From Symsagittifera roscoffensis (taxonomy: Eukaryota; Xenacoelomorpha; Acoela; Convolutidae), in contig NC_087065.1 in assembly GCF_963678635.1 (NCBI RefSeq), forward strand, positions 55,642,397-55,706,396: DNA of 64,000 nucleotides. Direction: 5' to 3'. This document shows, piece by piece, positions 35,219 through 46,012 of the stretch. The notes beneath the pieces were generated by a model. That model was given only the letters and a program-made list of their open reading frames with translations. It was not told the DNA's origin and searched no databases. Each line of letters starts with the position of its first letter. Within the stretch, counting starts at the first letter, position 1. Both the position numbers and the translations under genes were made by a program.

Positions 35219-35856
35219 AACATTCATCTCACACTCTAAAGTATTAAATAAAGTTGAATTTCAGAATCAACCTTGATTTAAGATTAAGGTAAACATTTTT
35301 TAAAATCACTTTACACCTTCACATTTCTGTAAAAACATGCTGAAAATAACCTCGATCAATTCTACTTCAAATTCAACCAATAGAAATTGTTCAAATTGTC
35401 ACCTTTCTATCTCTAACACAAACTTATTTAGCCGATAGAAATTAATCTCCAGGTATATCTATAACTATAACTTTACAACCTCCAGGTCAAAAATAAGCAA
35501 CTCGCTAAAACTTGACAACTAAAATAAACACTACTTCAATATTATAATCCTCCCCTATCAGATAATGCAAAAATCAACAATATTTTCCCAATTCAGACCT
35601 CAAAAGTCCCCCAACCAAAAATGGCAAATTAGCCTAAAGTAAAAAAGACCCATGATCATTTGGCCTAAAGTACAAATATTTCAAAGATACCCCCATTTAT
35701 TCAACAAGTGAAAACAAAACTATGAATACCTGCCGAAGACCAATAAAATTTTTACTTAAACTCAACCCAATTGTCAAAAATCAATAAATAATCCGACCAC
35801 ACTTGAATTTCGCCTCAAAACTTAAAAAACAATTCGACGAACAAATCACTTCGTAA

Positions 35857-36180
35857 ATGCTTCTTTCCATAAAAGTTGATAACATAAAACAAAAAGTTCT
35901 AAACTTCTTCATAAAATTTTTCAATCTATTTCAATTTTTGATATACCTTTTCAATGAAACTTTTGAATTCATAATAATAATTTCTATAATTTTTTGCAAT
36001 TTTTTTTTAAATTTCTATTCCCTATTTGAAATATTTTTAATCACATTTTTAATCACCCTCATCATGATAATGTGCAGATGTATAATAAAGGCAATAGTCA
36101 CCTTTGCCTAAGCAACCATCCTCTTGATACTCTTTATTGAAGAATATTATAATGAACACAAATTTTCCAGAAAAAATTAA
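35857..36180 (+). pseudogene. Small membrane ORF, block C
   Basis: Same frame, but a TAA at 36109-36111 (CAA in blocks A and B) ends it after 84 codons. The remainder is still readable to the shared end. Confidence 0.5.
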
Positions 36181-36389
36181 TATTCAGATATTTTTCCAAA
36201 ATTGCTAATCAACCACCACATCCCAAGAAAACCCAATAACTACAAACAATCCTCAAACTTCATCACGCATTTTTTTTCAAGTCAATCCATAGAATCTTTG
36301 AAGAACGACACGCACGCTAATCAGAACCACTAGAACCAGTTCATCAACAAGCATCTTTAAGTGAACCAACATAAAACTTATACCCCACC

Positions 36390-37271
36390 TTGCAACAAGA
36401 CCTCAATCGAGTTAGACATATTAGCCAAAAACAAAATACACCTGAGATACATAGACAAATTATACATCCGCGAAGAAATAAAAATTTTCAAACCCCCAGA
36501 GTTCATTTTAATATACCTCAATCACCAACACCAACTACCTCAGAACTTTCAAGCAGTACACTACCAGAAATTCCCACACGTCTTTCACAACAAAGCATCT
36601 CAAATATACCCTCAGACTACCTAGGTTCAACCCACACATCACAAAAAATCCGAGAAAACCCTTTCAATCCCCCAGATACCACAGAAAGACCACCATATTG
36701 GACAACACACTCATATACACAAGGTGAACCGAACATAGTAAATGAACCAATAGATATTTCTTCTGATACAACATTATCATCATTACCAGAAATACTCTCA
36801 CTTCCGTCAACACTATCAATAAGTCAAGTCTCACCAACACTTTTCCCTTTAAATTTTCCAAACAACCTCGACGCTAGATACCGAGAACAATCATTGTCAT
36901 CTATTCCTTTACGATTAGATTGGAATACTTTCGTAGCACCTCCCCCACTATTTGGACAACATCAAGAAAGTAACCGACTCTATAGTTGGGAACTTGATAG
37001 GTTGCAATATAGACAAGATATCCAAGGAGATATCCGAGAACATAACATTCAAATACTTCAACAAAACAGTCTTCAATTAAAGTTTGAAATCACAGTCAAA
37101 CTTAATAATATTGTTCAACACCTTTTTACCCTAAGTCCACCAAACATAACAGCTCAATCACTACCTCCTCCATTTACAACAACTGAAGTAATATATAAAT
37201 ACGATAGATACACTAAAAACACAATTGGATATATCAGATTCTATAACCCATACTCCGGATGTATATTTTAA
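36390..37271 (+). CDS. Pro/Ser-rich ORF P upstream of env, block C (intact)
   Basis: Open for 293 codons. The N-terminal 50 residues are basic (HPRRNK). The middle is Pro/Ser/Thr-rich with SPTPTTSELSSS and PPPLF. The C-terminal third looks folded (SLQLKFEITVKLNNIVQH, then YKYDRYTKNTIGYI). The first codon used here (TTG in MQQDL...) is not an ATG, so the true start may be upstream or internal. The last 13 bases overlap the ATG of env. The frame is the best preserved of the accessory ORFs. Its position suggests an extra structural or accessory protein, or the N-terminal part of Env. Unrecognised. Confidence 0.5.
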   Translation: MQQDLNRVRHISQKQNTPEIHRQIIHPRRNKNFQTPRVHFNIPQSPTPTTSELSSSTLPEIPTRLSQQSISNIPSDYLGSTHTSQKIRENPFNPPDTTERPPYWTTHSYTQGEPNIVNEPIDISSDTTLSSLPEILSLPSTLSISQVSPTLFPLNFPNNLDARYREQSLSSIPLRLDWNTFVAPPPLFGQHQESNRLYSWELDRLQYRQDIQGDIREHNIQILQQNSLQLKFEITVKLNNIVQHLFTLSPPNITAQSLPPPFTTTEVIYKYDRYTKNTIGYIRFYNPYSGCIF

Positions 37272-39797
37272 AGATATTTACGTTTCAACACAATCTTTTT
37301 CTAATTTTTTCCAAACAACATACAAATCCATCCCCTCGCACAGGACCTCAGGATTTATTAGTAACACACAATGATTGTGAAGAAAACGAACAAAAAACAC
37401 TACACAAATACGCTATCAACCAAGTAACACAATGCGAATCAGAACCACAAGCTATAGAAAGCACAAATGTAATAGCAACACTATACTCAAAAGCTCGATC
37501 AAAAACATTAACAGGATACAAGTTTACAGCAACATTTTCCGAAAAGAATGTACCTTGCTCGCAATTCTCAAACGGAAATAAAAACCGACTAGACCACGAA
37601 TCTTTCTATCAGAGTAATATAGAAAGATTACTACATCTTAACCCTCAAGATTGTAGGAATGATTTTAGACGATTAAACGTAACACAAAACGACGGAACGA
37701 ATAGAAAACTTGTAAATTTTCAAGTTTTTCCAGACTCAGCACATCAAGCAGAACTTGAAAAACACCAAGGTCACATTAGACTAGACAGAAATTTCCCCTT
37801 TCATGGAACACACGGAAGACTGACATACGATCTACATGATAAACACTGGATACCACATATAGGTATCAACGATCCCCCAATTGCAAAGCAGATACAAAAA
37901 ATAAAGGATATCAAGAAATAAGGCTTTTTGACAGGAAAATACAACTTGAAAAAGTACAACTAACACGAGGTTTAGAAGACGACACAATCCTTTACTAAGT
38001 CATTAGACTTCCTTGCAAAAATGACCAAGGATATTGCGATCCTACAACATGCACACACGCAACCATAGTATGATTTCCTGAAGAAACCTGCACAGTTTTC
38101 CAGGTTGCAAAAATACACGCTAGAATAATTAAATTTCACCAAAAATATTTTATTGAATCAATCCCATTTGAAAAAGTAAATCCATTTGAAAGACTAAGTA
38201 CTAACTTTAGAAACATCCATAATATAGAAAACAAATTGACAAGTTTTCAAATATTTCACAAAACGGAATTTGCATGTAAATACAAAAACCCACTCTACAA
38301 AACACAATTCTCCGAAATACTTGTTGAATACGACGAAGGTTTTGACATGACCACCGAAAAAACAAATTTTGACCCCTATGCAACACGTCACCTAATAAAC
38401 GAAGATACATCATACATCCCAGTGAACCTCCGCAAAAACGCAGGAAATCCTGGTGGAAGACTTGAACCATACGACAGTGAAAGCACACGTTTACAAGAAC
38501 TATCATTAATGAATAATACCTATTTTGGCGCAATAAATTTAGAAACACTCCATCAACTATGCGAATTAGAAATAACACAAATTCTACAGTCACTCGCATT
38601 AGCAGTACTCAAAATACCATACGCAGGATATTTTTTATCCGGAAATAGATCAAATTTCCTTGACTATGAGGGAAAAATTTTATGGTTTTATACTTGCACC
38701 AAAAAAATATCACCACTATATGTTTTCGAAGACAAACGTTGTTACAAAAGAATCCACATATTCTACCAAAATAAAGTACATTTTGTTGATACACTTTCAA
38801 GACGAACATATTTTTGGGATACCGCAGTCCCATGTGGATCAGAAAATAGCCACAACGTCGTACAGTTAAATCCTGACGAAGATAAATACTATCTATTTGC
38901 ACCATACCCTACACTCATGCAGCCACTAAAAAAGTTTTCACCAGAAAGCATTCGATCTATTGCTCGCAACCCAAAAATCGATTTACAATAATCAATCGGT
39001 ATATATTCTAAATCCGATATACAACATCACATTAGAACACAACAGTTTCAAGAACTACTAACACAAATGGACACTATACAACGACAATCAAAAGATCAAA
39101 AATTACGAAAACTTGCAGAAACAGCAGGGTTTTCAGATATTTACGCACAAGATTACAGCAAATATTTTAAAGACATCAAAGACTACATATGTTTAAACGG
39201 TGAAAAATATCGACCACAAGATATATCACAAATCAATATTTTCAGTTTTGTAAACTTGAAAAACGAAGCCTTAGCCTTTCTAGGATGGCCATATTACATC
39301 TTAGAAAGATTGACTATCTTAAAATCAATGTTTAATTTTATTGGATTTTTTTCTCATTACTAAAAGGAATCTATAAAACATGCGCAAAACATACACAACT
39401 AAACAGACAAGCCAGCGTAGCACGCATTTTATTTGCAGGATTTTTTGGAATATTTTCTTCATCAATGAATGAAATCCTCCTAGATTCACAAATTAAAGAA
39501 TACAATACAAAACTATCAACTAATCCAAACACATACGATGACTCAAATAATGATACAAACGCATTACCTACGGCACCCCAATTGCCAAATAATCACCCAT
39601 TATCTTTAGTCTCACGAAATTTTCGAAACTTAGCTATCACAAACCCCATAAACTTAAGACCCAGCCAAATACAAAGACCCATCCAACACATAGTGACACA
39701 ACAACCTTCAAATTACGATACATGCGAACAAATCATTGAAAATCCCCATACCACCACTTTTCAGTCTCAAAATAATCATTTTTTTAGCCCACGATGA
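37259..39797 (+). pseudogene. Env-like glycoprotein ORF, block C
   Basis: Begins MYILKIFTFQHNLFLIF, which fits a signal peptide, and is open for 220 codons. A frameshift at about 37920 leads to a cysteine-bearing segment (LPCKNDQGYCDPTTC, about 38010) with two more stops. Then come an open 38236-38991, a TAA, and 39067-39363. The end has LGWPYYILERL, a hydrophobic stretch, and a FAGFFGIFSS membrane-like segment at about 39440, followed by a polar tail (39465-39797). Signal, Cys-containing ectodomain, anchor and tail in a post-pol ORF suggest an envelope-like protein. Which viral glycoprotein family it belongs to is not decided. It is inactivated by several stops and shifts. Confidence 0.6.
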
Positions 39798-41339
39798 GCA
39801 GACAAGTTGGATCACTCCACCGATCAAACTCCCACCCTGCCAACCTCCAAAATCCACTCCCTATTATCCCACTTTTTGCTTTTCCGCCACCTGATTCACC
39901 ACAAGCTAACACATCATCCGGCATGAATTCTGACACTAACTCAGATATAATAATTTATACAACAATTTCAGAACCATCCCCTTCTACACATACCCCGACC
40001 AGCTCAACAACCTTTTCAAAACCCCCTCTCCAACATATACAATCCCATAGCCAACATACATCTCCCTACACTCCTTCTGAAGTAACCCCAATCTACTCCC
40101 CATTCAATAATGAACGCTCCACCAACAACTCCACAGATCATATTCAAATTTCCGAAGAACTAGATAATTTTATAACACTCCAACAACAATTGCTATCTCC
40201 CCACACCCTAACTATTCACCAATTATCATCAACAATAACATCATCAAATCCAACATCCACACCAATTTCAGATTATACTCCATTATTAACTCACTCAACC
40301 ACTTCCACAGAATCATCCAACAGTACTAACCAAGCTTAGAGAAATTTTAAACGTAAATTCCCCAACCATCCATTCCCATCCAAACCTGGAACCGCCCGAG
40401 AATACATCAATCATCCAGACCACACCAATACTACGAATTTTCTTCAAATAAGTTTACCTTTAATTCCCCAATATACACTAAATCAATCTGACTTCAACGC
40501 TGAACCACGTCATTTTGTAGATGAACATGTATTAATACCCACACTTCATTGGACAGCTTATTATAATTTCACTTATCCCCTTACGCTACCACTCTATAAC
40601 ACCACTACCGATATTGAAATAAAGACGAATTATTCAGATTAACCACAGCACTCACTCTACGACAATTTACATACGTAGGATATAAAAAATTACTAAAAAT
40701 ATTCACTGCACCCCGCACTAACGACTACTCAATTGAATATTACGATCATAACATCATCAGATCTAATCAAGACCAATTTCTTGATGACGGTAAATTTGGA
40801 AATCCACAAATCACAGAAAAGTTTTTTATTAAATCATCATACATATTCACACTTAACATACAAGATAAAAACATGATCACATTATTTCAGAAGCACTATC
40901 AGACATCCAAGCATATGAATAATTTAACGACAAATTTCAAACATTTTCACTAACCTTTCACTTCCTGACACCAAAAGAACGCGATTTGCACTGCTAACAC
41001 GACATCATGTTGAGAACTAAGCAAACACATACTTATACTTACTATCGCTTTATCCAAAATCATTTTCATTTACACACACCATCACGCCAACCCCACCACA
41101 GATTTCAATTCATTAATTCTAAATACAGCTCACCATTTTTTCTAAACTTCACGTATTGCATTAAAAGTACTAACTTCCAAGGCATCCTCCGAAATTATGA
41201 TCCCATCACTCAAATGTATATTTTTTGTCCCCTCACGAAGACCTTCAATGACGAAGAATCCCGACCTCTGATCATTCCGCATGAATATATTCAACCCATA
41301 GAAGTACCCATTTTAGAATTCATCCATTATACTAAATAA
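39794..41339 (+). pseudogene. ORF X downstream of env, block C
   Basis: Open parts are 39794-40339 (181 codons; Ser/Thr/Pro-rich, STHTPTSSTTF-like), continuing in frame after a TAG to about 40640. A shifted frame runs 40625-40950 (mixed, folded-looking), then 41007-41339 (110 codons). Together they suggest one protein of about 500 residues with a disordered, possibly O-glycosylated N-terminal half and a folded C-terminal half. It overlaps the env tail by four bases at 39794. A large ORF after env is not usual in Ty3/Gypsy elements. Only one copy exists in the window. No family recognised. Confidence 0.45.
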
Positions 41340-43083
41340 AATCATAAAAATTATAATCTAATCCAGAACACACCTCATGAATTTGCAGTAGGCACCGAAG
41401 AACTAAAAACCATCAAAGCACTGCACTTGCTTTGGCCACTGTTGCAAACTAAAACATAATACGCATACTAGCAAAACTACTAACTACCTCAAACGCTATT
41501 CACGACATTTTCCCACACGGCTTTTTCCCAGATGACTAAAGGTATTTATGAATTTAATAATTTTCAAACTAACTAATTCAAAATCGAACTAACCATTTTA
41601 TTCAGTAATTTGTATTCTCTTTAGCCTTCACACCACGATCACCTTCAAAACAAGAAAAGACAAATAAAAATATAAACTCTGTTTTCCATTTTAAACTCTA
41701 TTAAACCAACAGCATTAAATGATGCAGTAAAAGTAATTCAAAGTAGTAAATTCATTTCTAAATTGTTACCCATATGTAGTAAATTTAAACTACGATGAAA
41801 ATCAATTACCTTTCATGCCCAAAAGCAGTAAAATTTGACCTTAAAAGCAGTAAACTTATACAAATGAAATGCAGTACTAACCTTTTCTATAACTTCTGTT
41901 TGAACGCAATAAAATTCTATCCACAATCGCACAGCTCGCCCACGAAGAATTGTTTAAAATAATGAATTCAAGTTTTAAGTTTGCACTAACAACAACTCAA
42001 ACAAGCAATAACAAGTTTCCACTTTTCCTTTAAACCTGTTGGAATGGAATTATATAATAACCAATCTAACCAACGCAGCTTACTAAACACCATAAACCAT
42101 AAACTAACAGCATGACTTAGAAAAGAAAACCCACGGTACCCAAACCGGATTAAACCAGCTTAAAACTGGATAAATTATTCTTTTTACCAAGTCTAAAAAT
42201 GAAACAATAAAACACCAAAAAGTCGCAAGACAAACCCAAACCACAAACAATTTGATTTTTGAGAAAAGGACACAACCAACGAAACAAAAGGAAAACAAAA
42301 AATAATATAACACAAAAGTTAACACAAAACAGGACCCCTTAAAAAACCAGCATGAAATCATACTCCCCTTACTGGCCCAACCCATCAGAGAGGACGTCCT
42401 GAGCATGCCTAACCCACCGTGCTACATCCACGCTTTGTGACCACATCACTATTTTTGACAAGAAGTACTCAAGAGGTACACAATTAATCAAAATCATAAC
42501 TAAAAAATAAGAACTAACAAAATTTTGTAAAATGTAAGTTATAATATGCAGTACATAGATCACGAACAACCACAAAAACGAGCATCCAAAGACTAGACTC
42601 AACCTACAGGATGGCTAAATACAACTGACATGCCGCTCACAATCACAGCTCATAAAGGATTTAGAGACTATCACAGCTCATAAAGGATTTAGAGTACGAC
42701 TTGACTTCGCATAAAAGGACTTCATTGAATCAGACCAATGACCATCTCGATGTTCAAGTATACGTACAGATCCGAGTTACAAGGCATCCCCTCCAAACAC
42801 GATCTTCACGCCATTCCCAAACCAGATCGAAACACAGTTCTCCACAACCAATCAAGAACAAACGATCATAGCAAACCAACTTGAAATCAGATTGATTTCA
42901 TTGACAGTCATAGTCTTTGTCAAACGATAACTAACAACTTCCTATCGATGACTCCAGCTTCTTGGAGCTTTCTTCTTCAAGAACAAAACAGGAAATGATG
43001 CTCGTCAAACAACAACGACCAACATCCATCCTTCATTACAGATAGAAGATCTAAGATTCAAACCTCTGTGAACCCCGGATGGG
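41340..43083 (+). other. Long 3' untranslated region before the 3' LTR
   Basis: No convincing frame. It contains a cluster of AGTAAA motifs at about 41720-41880, mostly preceded by C or T, a less AT-rich patch around 42360-42430, a 28-bp tandem repeat at 42643, and a weak purine run (GGATGGG) just before the LTR that might be the polypurine tract. Some of it may be secondary insertion. Confidence 0.45.
42643..42694. repeat. Short tandem repeat, 28-bp period
   Basis: TCACAGCTCATAAAGGATTT and the four bases that follow occur at 42643-42666 and again at 42671-42694. Confidence 0.85.
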
Positions 43084-43460
43084 TGGAACCAGATATAAAC
43101 TATATTTATTATTTGGTTATAAATTGGATATTTTATCTCTATAAAATATTTAATATTAACCAATCACGAACCATCTAACTAACAACCCACTTATTTGTAA
43201 GTGCTGAAGTTACTTGTAATTTCAGCACCAGAGAGATTTGAATTCAACTTAGAAATTAGTTACCTCTCCAGAAGAACTTTAGCAATCGCATTAAGCCAGT
43301 ATACCCTAGATCTATTGAGCCTAGCAGAGACTAGTTAAACACCCTGAGACTAGTAGATATAAGAGTAAGATTCTATCCGGCCGAAAATAAGATAGCGTGA
43401 CAAGCAGACGGTGTACCCTATCCGAAATTACTCTATGAGTTACACAAAGAACCTAACTCA
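43084..43460 (+). repeat. 3' LTR (377 bp)
   Basis: Begins TGGAACCAGAT and ends CCTAACTCA, the same ends as the reverse LTR at 1503-1880, so the length is complete. It keeps the 28-bp palindrome (43201-43228), unlike the LTRs at 5689 and 9556, and lacks a short segment (around the GATCGGTGTTAGACTA part) that those have. The 5' and 3' LTRs of the array are therefore not a matching pair from a single insertion. After 43460 the sequence is unrelated to the element. Confidence 0.87.
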
Positions 43461-43466
43461 CTGTGA

Positions 43467-43586
43467 ATGAATTTTTTAGTGGTGAAAGAATTGGACAAAT
43501 CTTATGTTATCCTGCGAAGAGATTTCAACCAAAAATTCGATGAAATTAGAGCCAAACGAATCGAGAAAATGAGTCTGAGGAGATGA
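43467..43586 (+). pseudogene. Possible Gypsy protease-end fragment
   Basis: A 39-codon frame starts at an ATG seven bases after the LTR. The segment FLVVKELDKSYVILRRDFNQKF resembles the C-terminal end of Ty3/Gypsy retropepsins, where ILGRDF is typical (here Gly is Arg). It is too short to be sure. Confidence 0.3.
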
Positions 43587-43925
43587 AATCTTATGAAATC
43601 AGTGTTGATTGATGCAAATCAGCATTGCACCCAGTCACACCATCCTGGGTTTAGTATGTTTCCATGGATTTTTGAATACGCAAGGTGCCCACATAACGAT
43701 ACAATGGTAAAAAAAACTCGGTTACGCTATGTAACTCAAAACGAGATGAGAGAAGATCCCTAACTACACTTGTTACATGAAGAAGGGCTGTCCCTTTAGG
43801 TAAAAAAAAACATTTGTGAGTAATACATACGAAAGAAAAATAATTATTTTAACAAAATAATAACGGCTTCTCTTTATCTCTTTAGAGCTGTTTAAATTTC
43901 CCGGAGAGACCTTCAGATGATTTGA

Positions 43926-44179
43926 AAATCTGAAAAACTAGATTTACTTGCCTTCGAACATTTGGAAGGCAAGATTTCGTACTACGACATTGAGGCCAAT
44001 GGAGACGTTCTAGCTGGAACCACAAAGTCTTATCGAGGCATAAGGCAGACATTGGCTGCTGTAAATTAGTTGAACCCGAATTAGTGAGCAGCGTCCTCAA
44101 GGGTGTCGCACTTAGGATTTCCACTCGAAATTTAAACCAGGCGGGGGAGGAAATCAAGCTCTACTATAGTTTGATGTGA
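43926..44179 (+). pseudogene. Unrecognised coding remnant with a frameshift
   Basis: Two frames follow each other. The frame 43926-44069 (47 codons, with EGKISYYDIEANGDVLAG) ends in TAG; the next, 44063-44179, has 38 codons (VEPELVSSVLKGVALRIST). Both have protein-like composition and are less AT-rich than their surroundings, which suggests one coding segment broken by an indel near 44063. It may belong with the fragment at 43467. An opposite-strand frame over 43882-44157 looks less protein-like. Function unknown. Confidence 0.3.
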
Positions 44180-46012
44180 TAGGCTGTCTATATATTGCCG
44201 CTGGTGTGTGGAGTCGTTTTAGCAAAAAAAAAAGACGAACAACTGAGATTTGGTTTTTTTCAGACACCTAAGCTTGGTAACAATGAAAACAGGCTATTCC
44301 ATACATAGAATAGATGAAAGTCTGATAGAGCCGTTAAATCAGAAATTAGTTCACAAAACCAAAGTTCTGTTCAGAGTCAAGTTCATTCTGAAATTTTGAA
44401 AATCCACCACACATGGAAGATTTCCGCCTTTTTTTCGTATCTTCTAACGCGAAATGTACCAAACTCTTGTTAATTGTTTTTTTTTGTGAATGCAACTTTG
44501 TCTACAACTTCGAAGCATTGATGGGTATTTCAATTCAACTATTTCAGCAGAAATTGTTTGCCTTTTCTGAAAAAAAAAATCTCTTTCTTGTGTGTTCAAA
44601 AAGTCGTTCCACATCTTAGACTAAATGTACGAAAAATAAGGTTTTGAAACCTTTTCCCGTTTCAATCTGTGATAGGAAGACTTATGTTCTTTTCACTGAG
44701 AATGTTTTTAAAAAAGATTGAGCCGCGGTTTTATTTAACTCCTTATTCTTCTAATCTTTAGTTTCTATGATATTTTGCTCACTAGTGTGGGAATTTTTTT
44801 TGCAATTGAGGTTGGCGACATTTATGCTGTCATTCTCAATTTATTTGATAAACAGTACGTGACTCGTTCTATCACCTTTTGCTTCACATATTAGTAGAGA
44901 CTCTTGTTTCATAATCAAGTTTGGTTCATGAAAAAAGCAATGAAAAAACTGAACCATATGCTTTTTCAAACCAAGTTAATCACTTTGTCGTCTAAAACAC
45001 ATATTTTAAACTTAATTTTATATTTAGATCTCAAGAAATTCAGAAAATGAGGCTAAAAATCTTCTAAAACAATCATTAACCGCAAAATGACTTGTTTTAT
45101 TGTCATTCTCTGATGAGTGAATTAAGTATTTTTTGTTAATAAAATGCTGACGCTAATCTGTTTGATTTTCACGAAAACTTTCAATAACGGTCAAAAATTT
45201 TTAATGATGATTGAGCAGAATTTGTACATGAAGTAGATTGTTGAGATCATTCTAGAATAAAGATATTTTTTTAATGCTAAAAGACATAATCTCTAAAGCA
45301 GGGATTACTCTAGAACCTTCAAAAATCATGATTAAGATTGTTGTTATGATGATCACTCGAACCTTTCTTTTCCTTTTTTAAAAGTCCTGATATATTGTCA
45401 TGTAGATCAGGAAATCTCCTTTTCTACTAACAACACTGCGAGTTTTCAAGAAATTTTGGAAAGATTTTGAGTTTTATTATAAGTCGCAAAATCAGGTCAA
45501 TTATATCACAAAGACGCAAAACTGCTTCAGTTTTGTTAAAAAACATCCAAATTTTCCTCGTTTTTTTCTCGTAAATTGCAAAAAGTTTTCTTTTAATTTA
45601 ACAAGATGCAGAAAACCTTTCATGACCAACAATTATTCAAAACAAAAACGTCTCATCACTTTTTTCTATAAAATTTCAGTTAAAATATACTTTGTCCGGG
45701 TTCATAATAAAACTTTAGTTGTTTCTACTCCCTTTAAATGTTCGAAAACTTCGAAAAAAAAGTTTTTTTTTCAACTGAAATATTTACTTGTATAAGCTTA
45801 AATGAATGTGCACTGGAAACTGATTGGCTGATATTAAGCAAAAGTAATATTAAATATTAGCTAGTAAATATTAGCACTTGATTTTGTTTGGCCTAGGTCA
45901 AAAAATTATCAACTTTGTTTTTGCTTAATTCTGATTGTTAGATTTTTTAGTTAGTAAAGACCAGCATAATATATTAGTTACTCGGTGATTTTTTCTTGCA
46001 TTAAAACAATCG
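44180..46012. other. AT-rich stretch, nothing recognised
   Basis: There are many short runs of A and T. No long frame, splice-bounded exon or repeat boundary could be supported. A 68-codon frame at 44413 is not convincing. Confidence 0.5.

Larger units (their letters stand above)
9556..43460 (+). mobile_element. Composite array of one giant env-bearing Ty3/Gypsy-type retroelement
   Basis: The span begins with a 5' LTR and ends with a 3' LTR of the same family, but the interior is three overlapping direct segments rather than one element. Domain order (Gag with CCHC-like knuckle, DSGA retropepsin, RT with YLDD, RNase H, then integrase with DDE and GPY-like region) is that of Ty3/Gypsy (Metaviridae). 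An env-like ORF and other ORFs follow pol. Joining the non-redundant parts gives a length of about 18 kb, far above the 5-8 kb usual for env-bearing Gypsy elements. Every large gene carries stops or frameshifts, so no copy here is autonomous. Confidence 0.85.
34148..43460 (+). mobile_element. Block C: integrase core to 3' LTR
   Basis: It begins within the integrase catalytic core, repeats membrane ORF, Pro-rich ORF and env, and is the only block with the sequence beyond env: ORF X, the 3' untranslated region and the terminal LTR. It is the best-preserved copy for the Pro-rich ORF (293 codons intact) and the first part of env. Confidence 0.85.

Noticed and set aside
11219-41339. Reassigned stop codons (TAA/TAG read as Gln) to explain open frames across stops
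   Set aside because: Many stops do fall where Gln would fit, but TGA stops, a TAA where Glu is expected (about 16990) and true frameshifts also occur. Ordinary decay, copied by duplication, explains all of them.
42104-42602. Minus-strand hydrophobic frames in the 3' region
   Set aside because: Trp/Phe/Cys-rich translation of A-rich DNA read backwards; no second copy to support coding.
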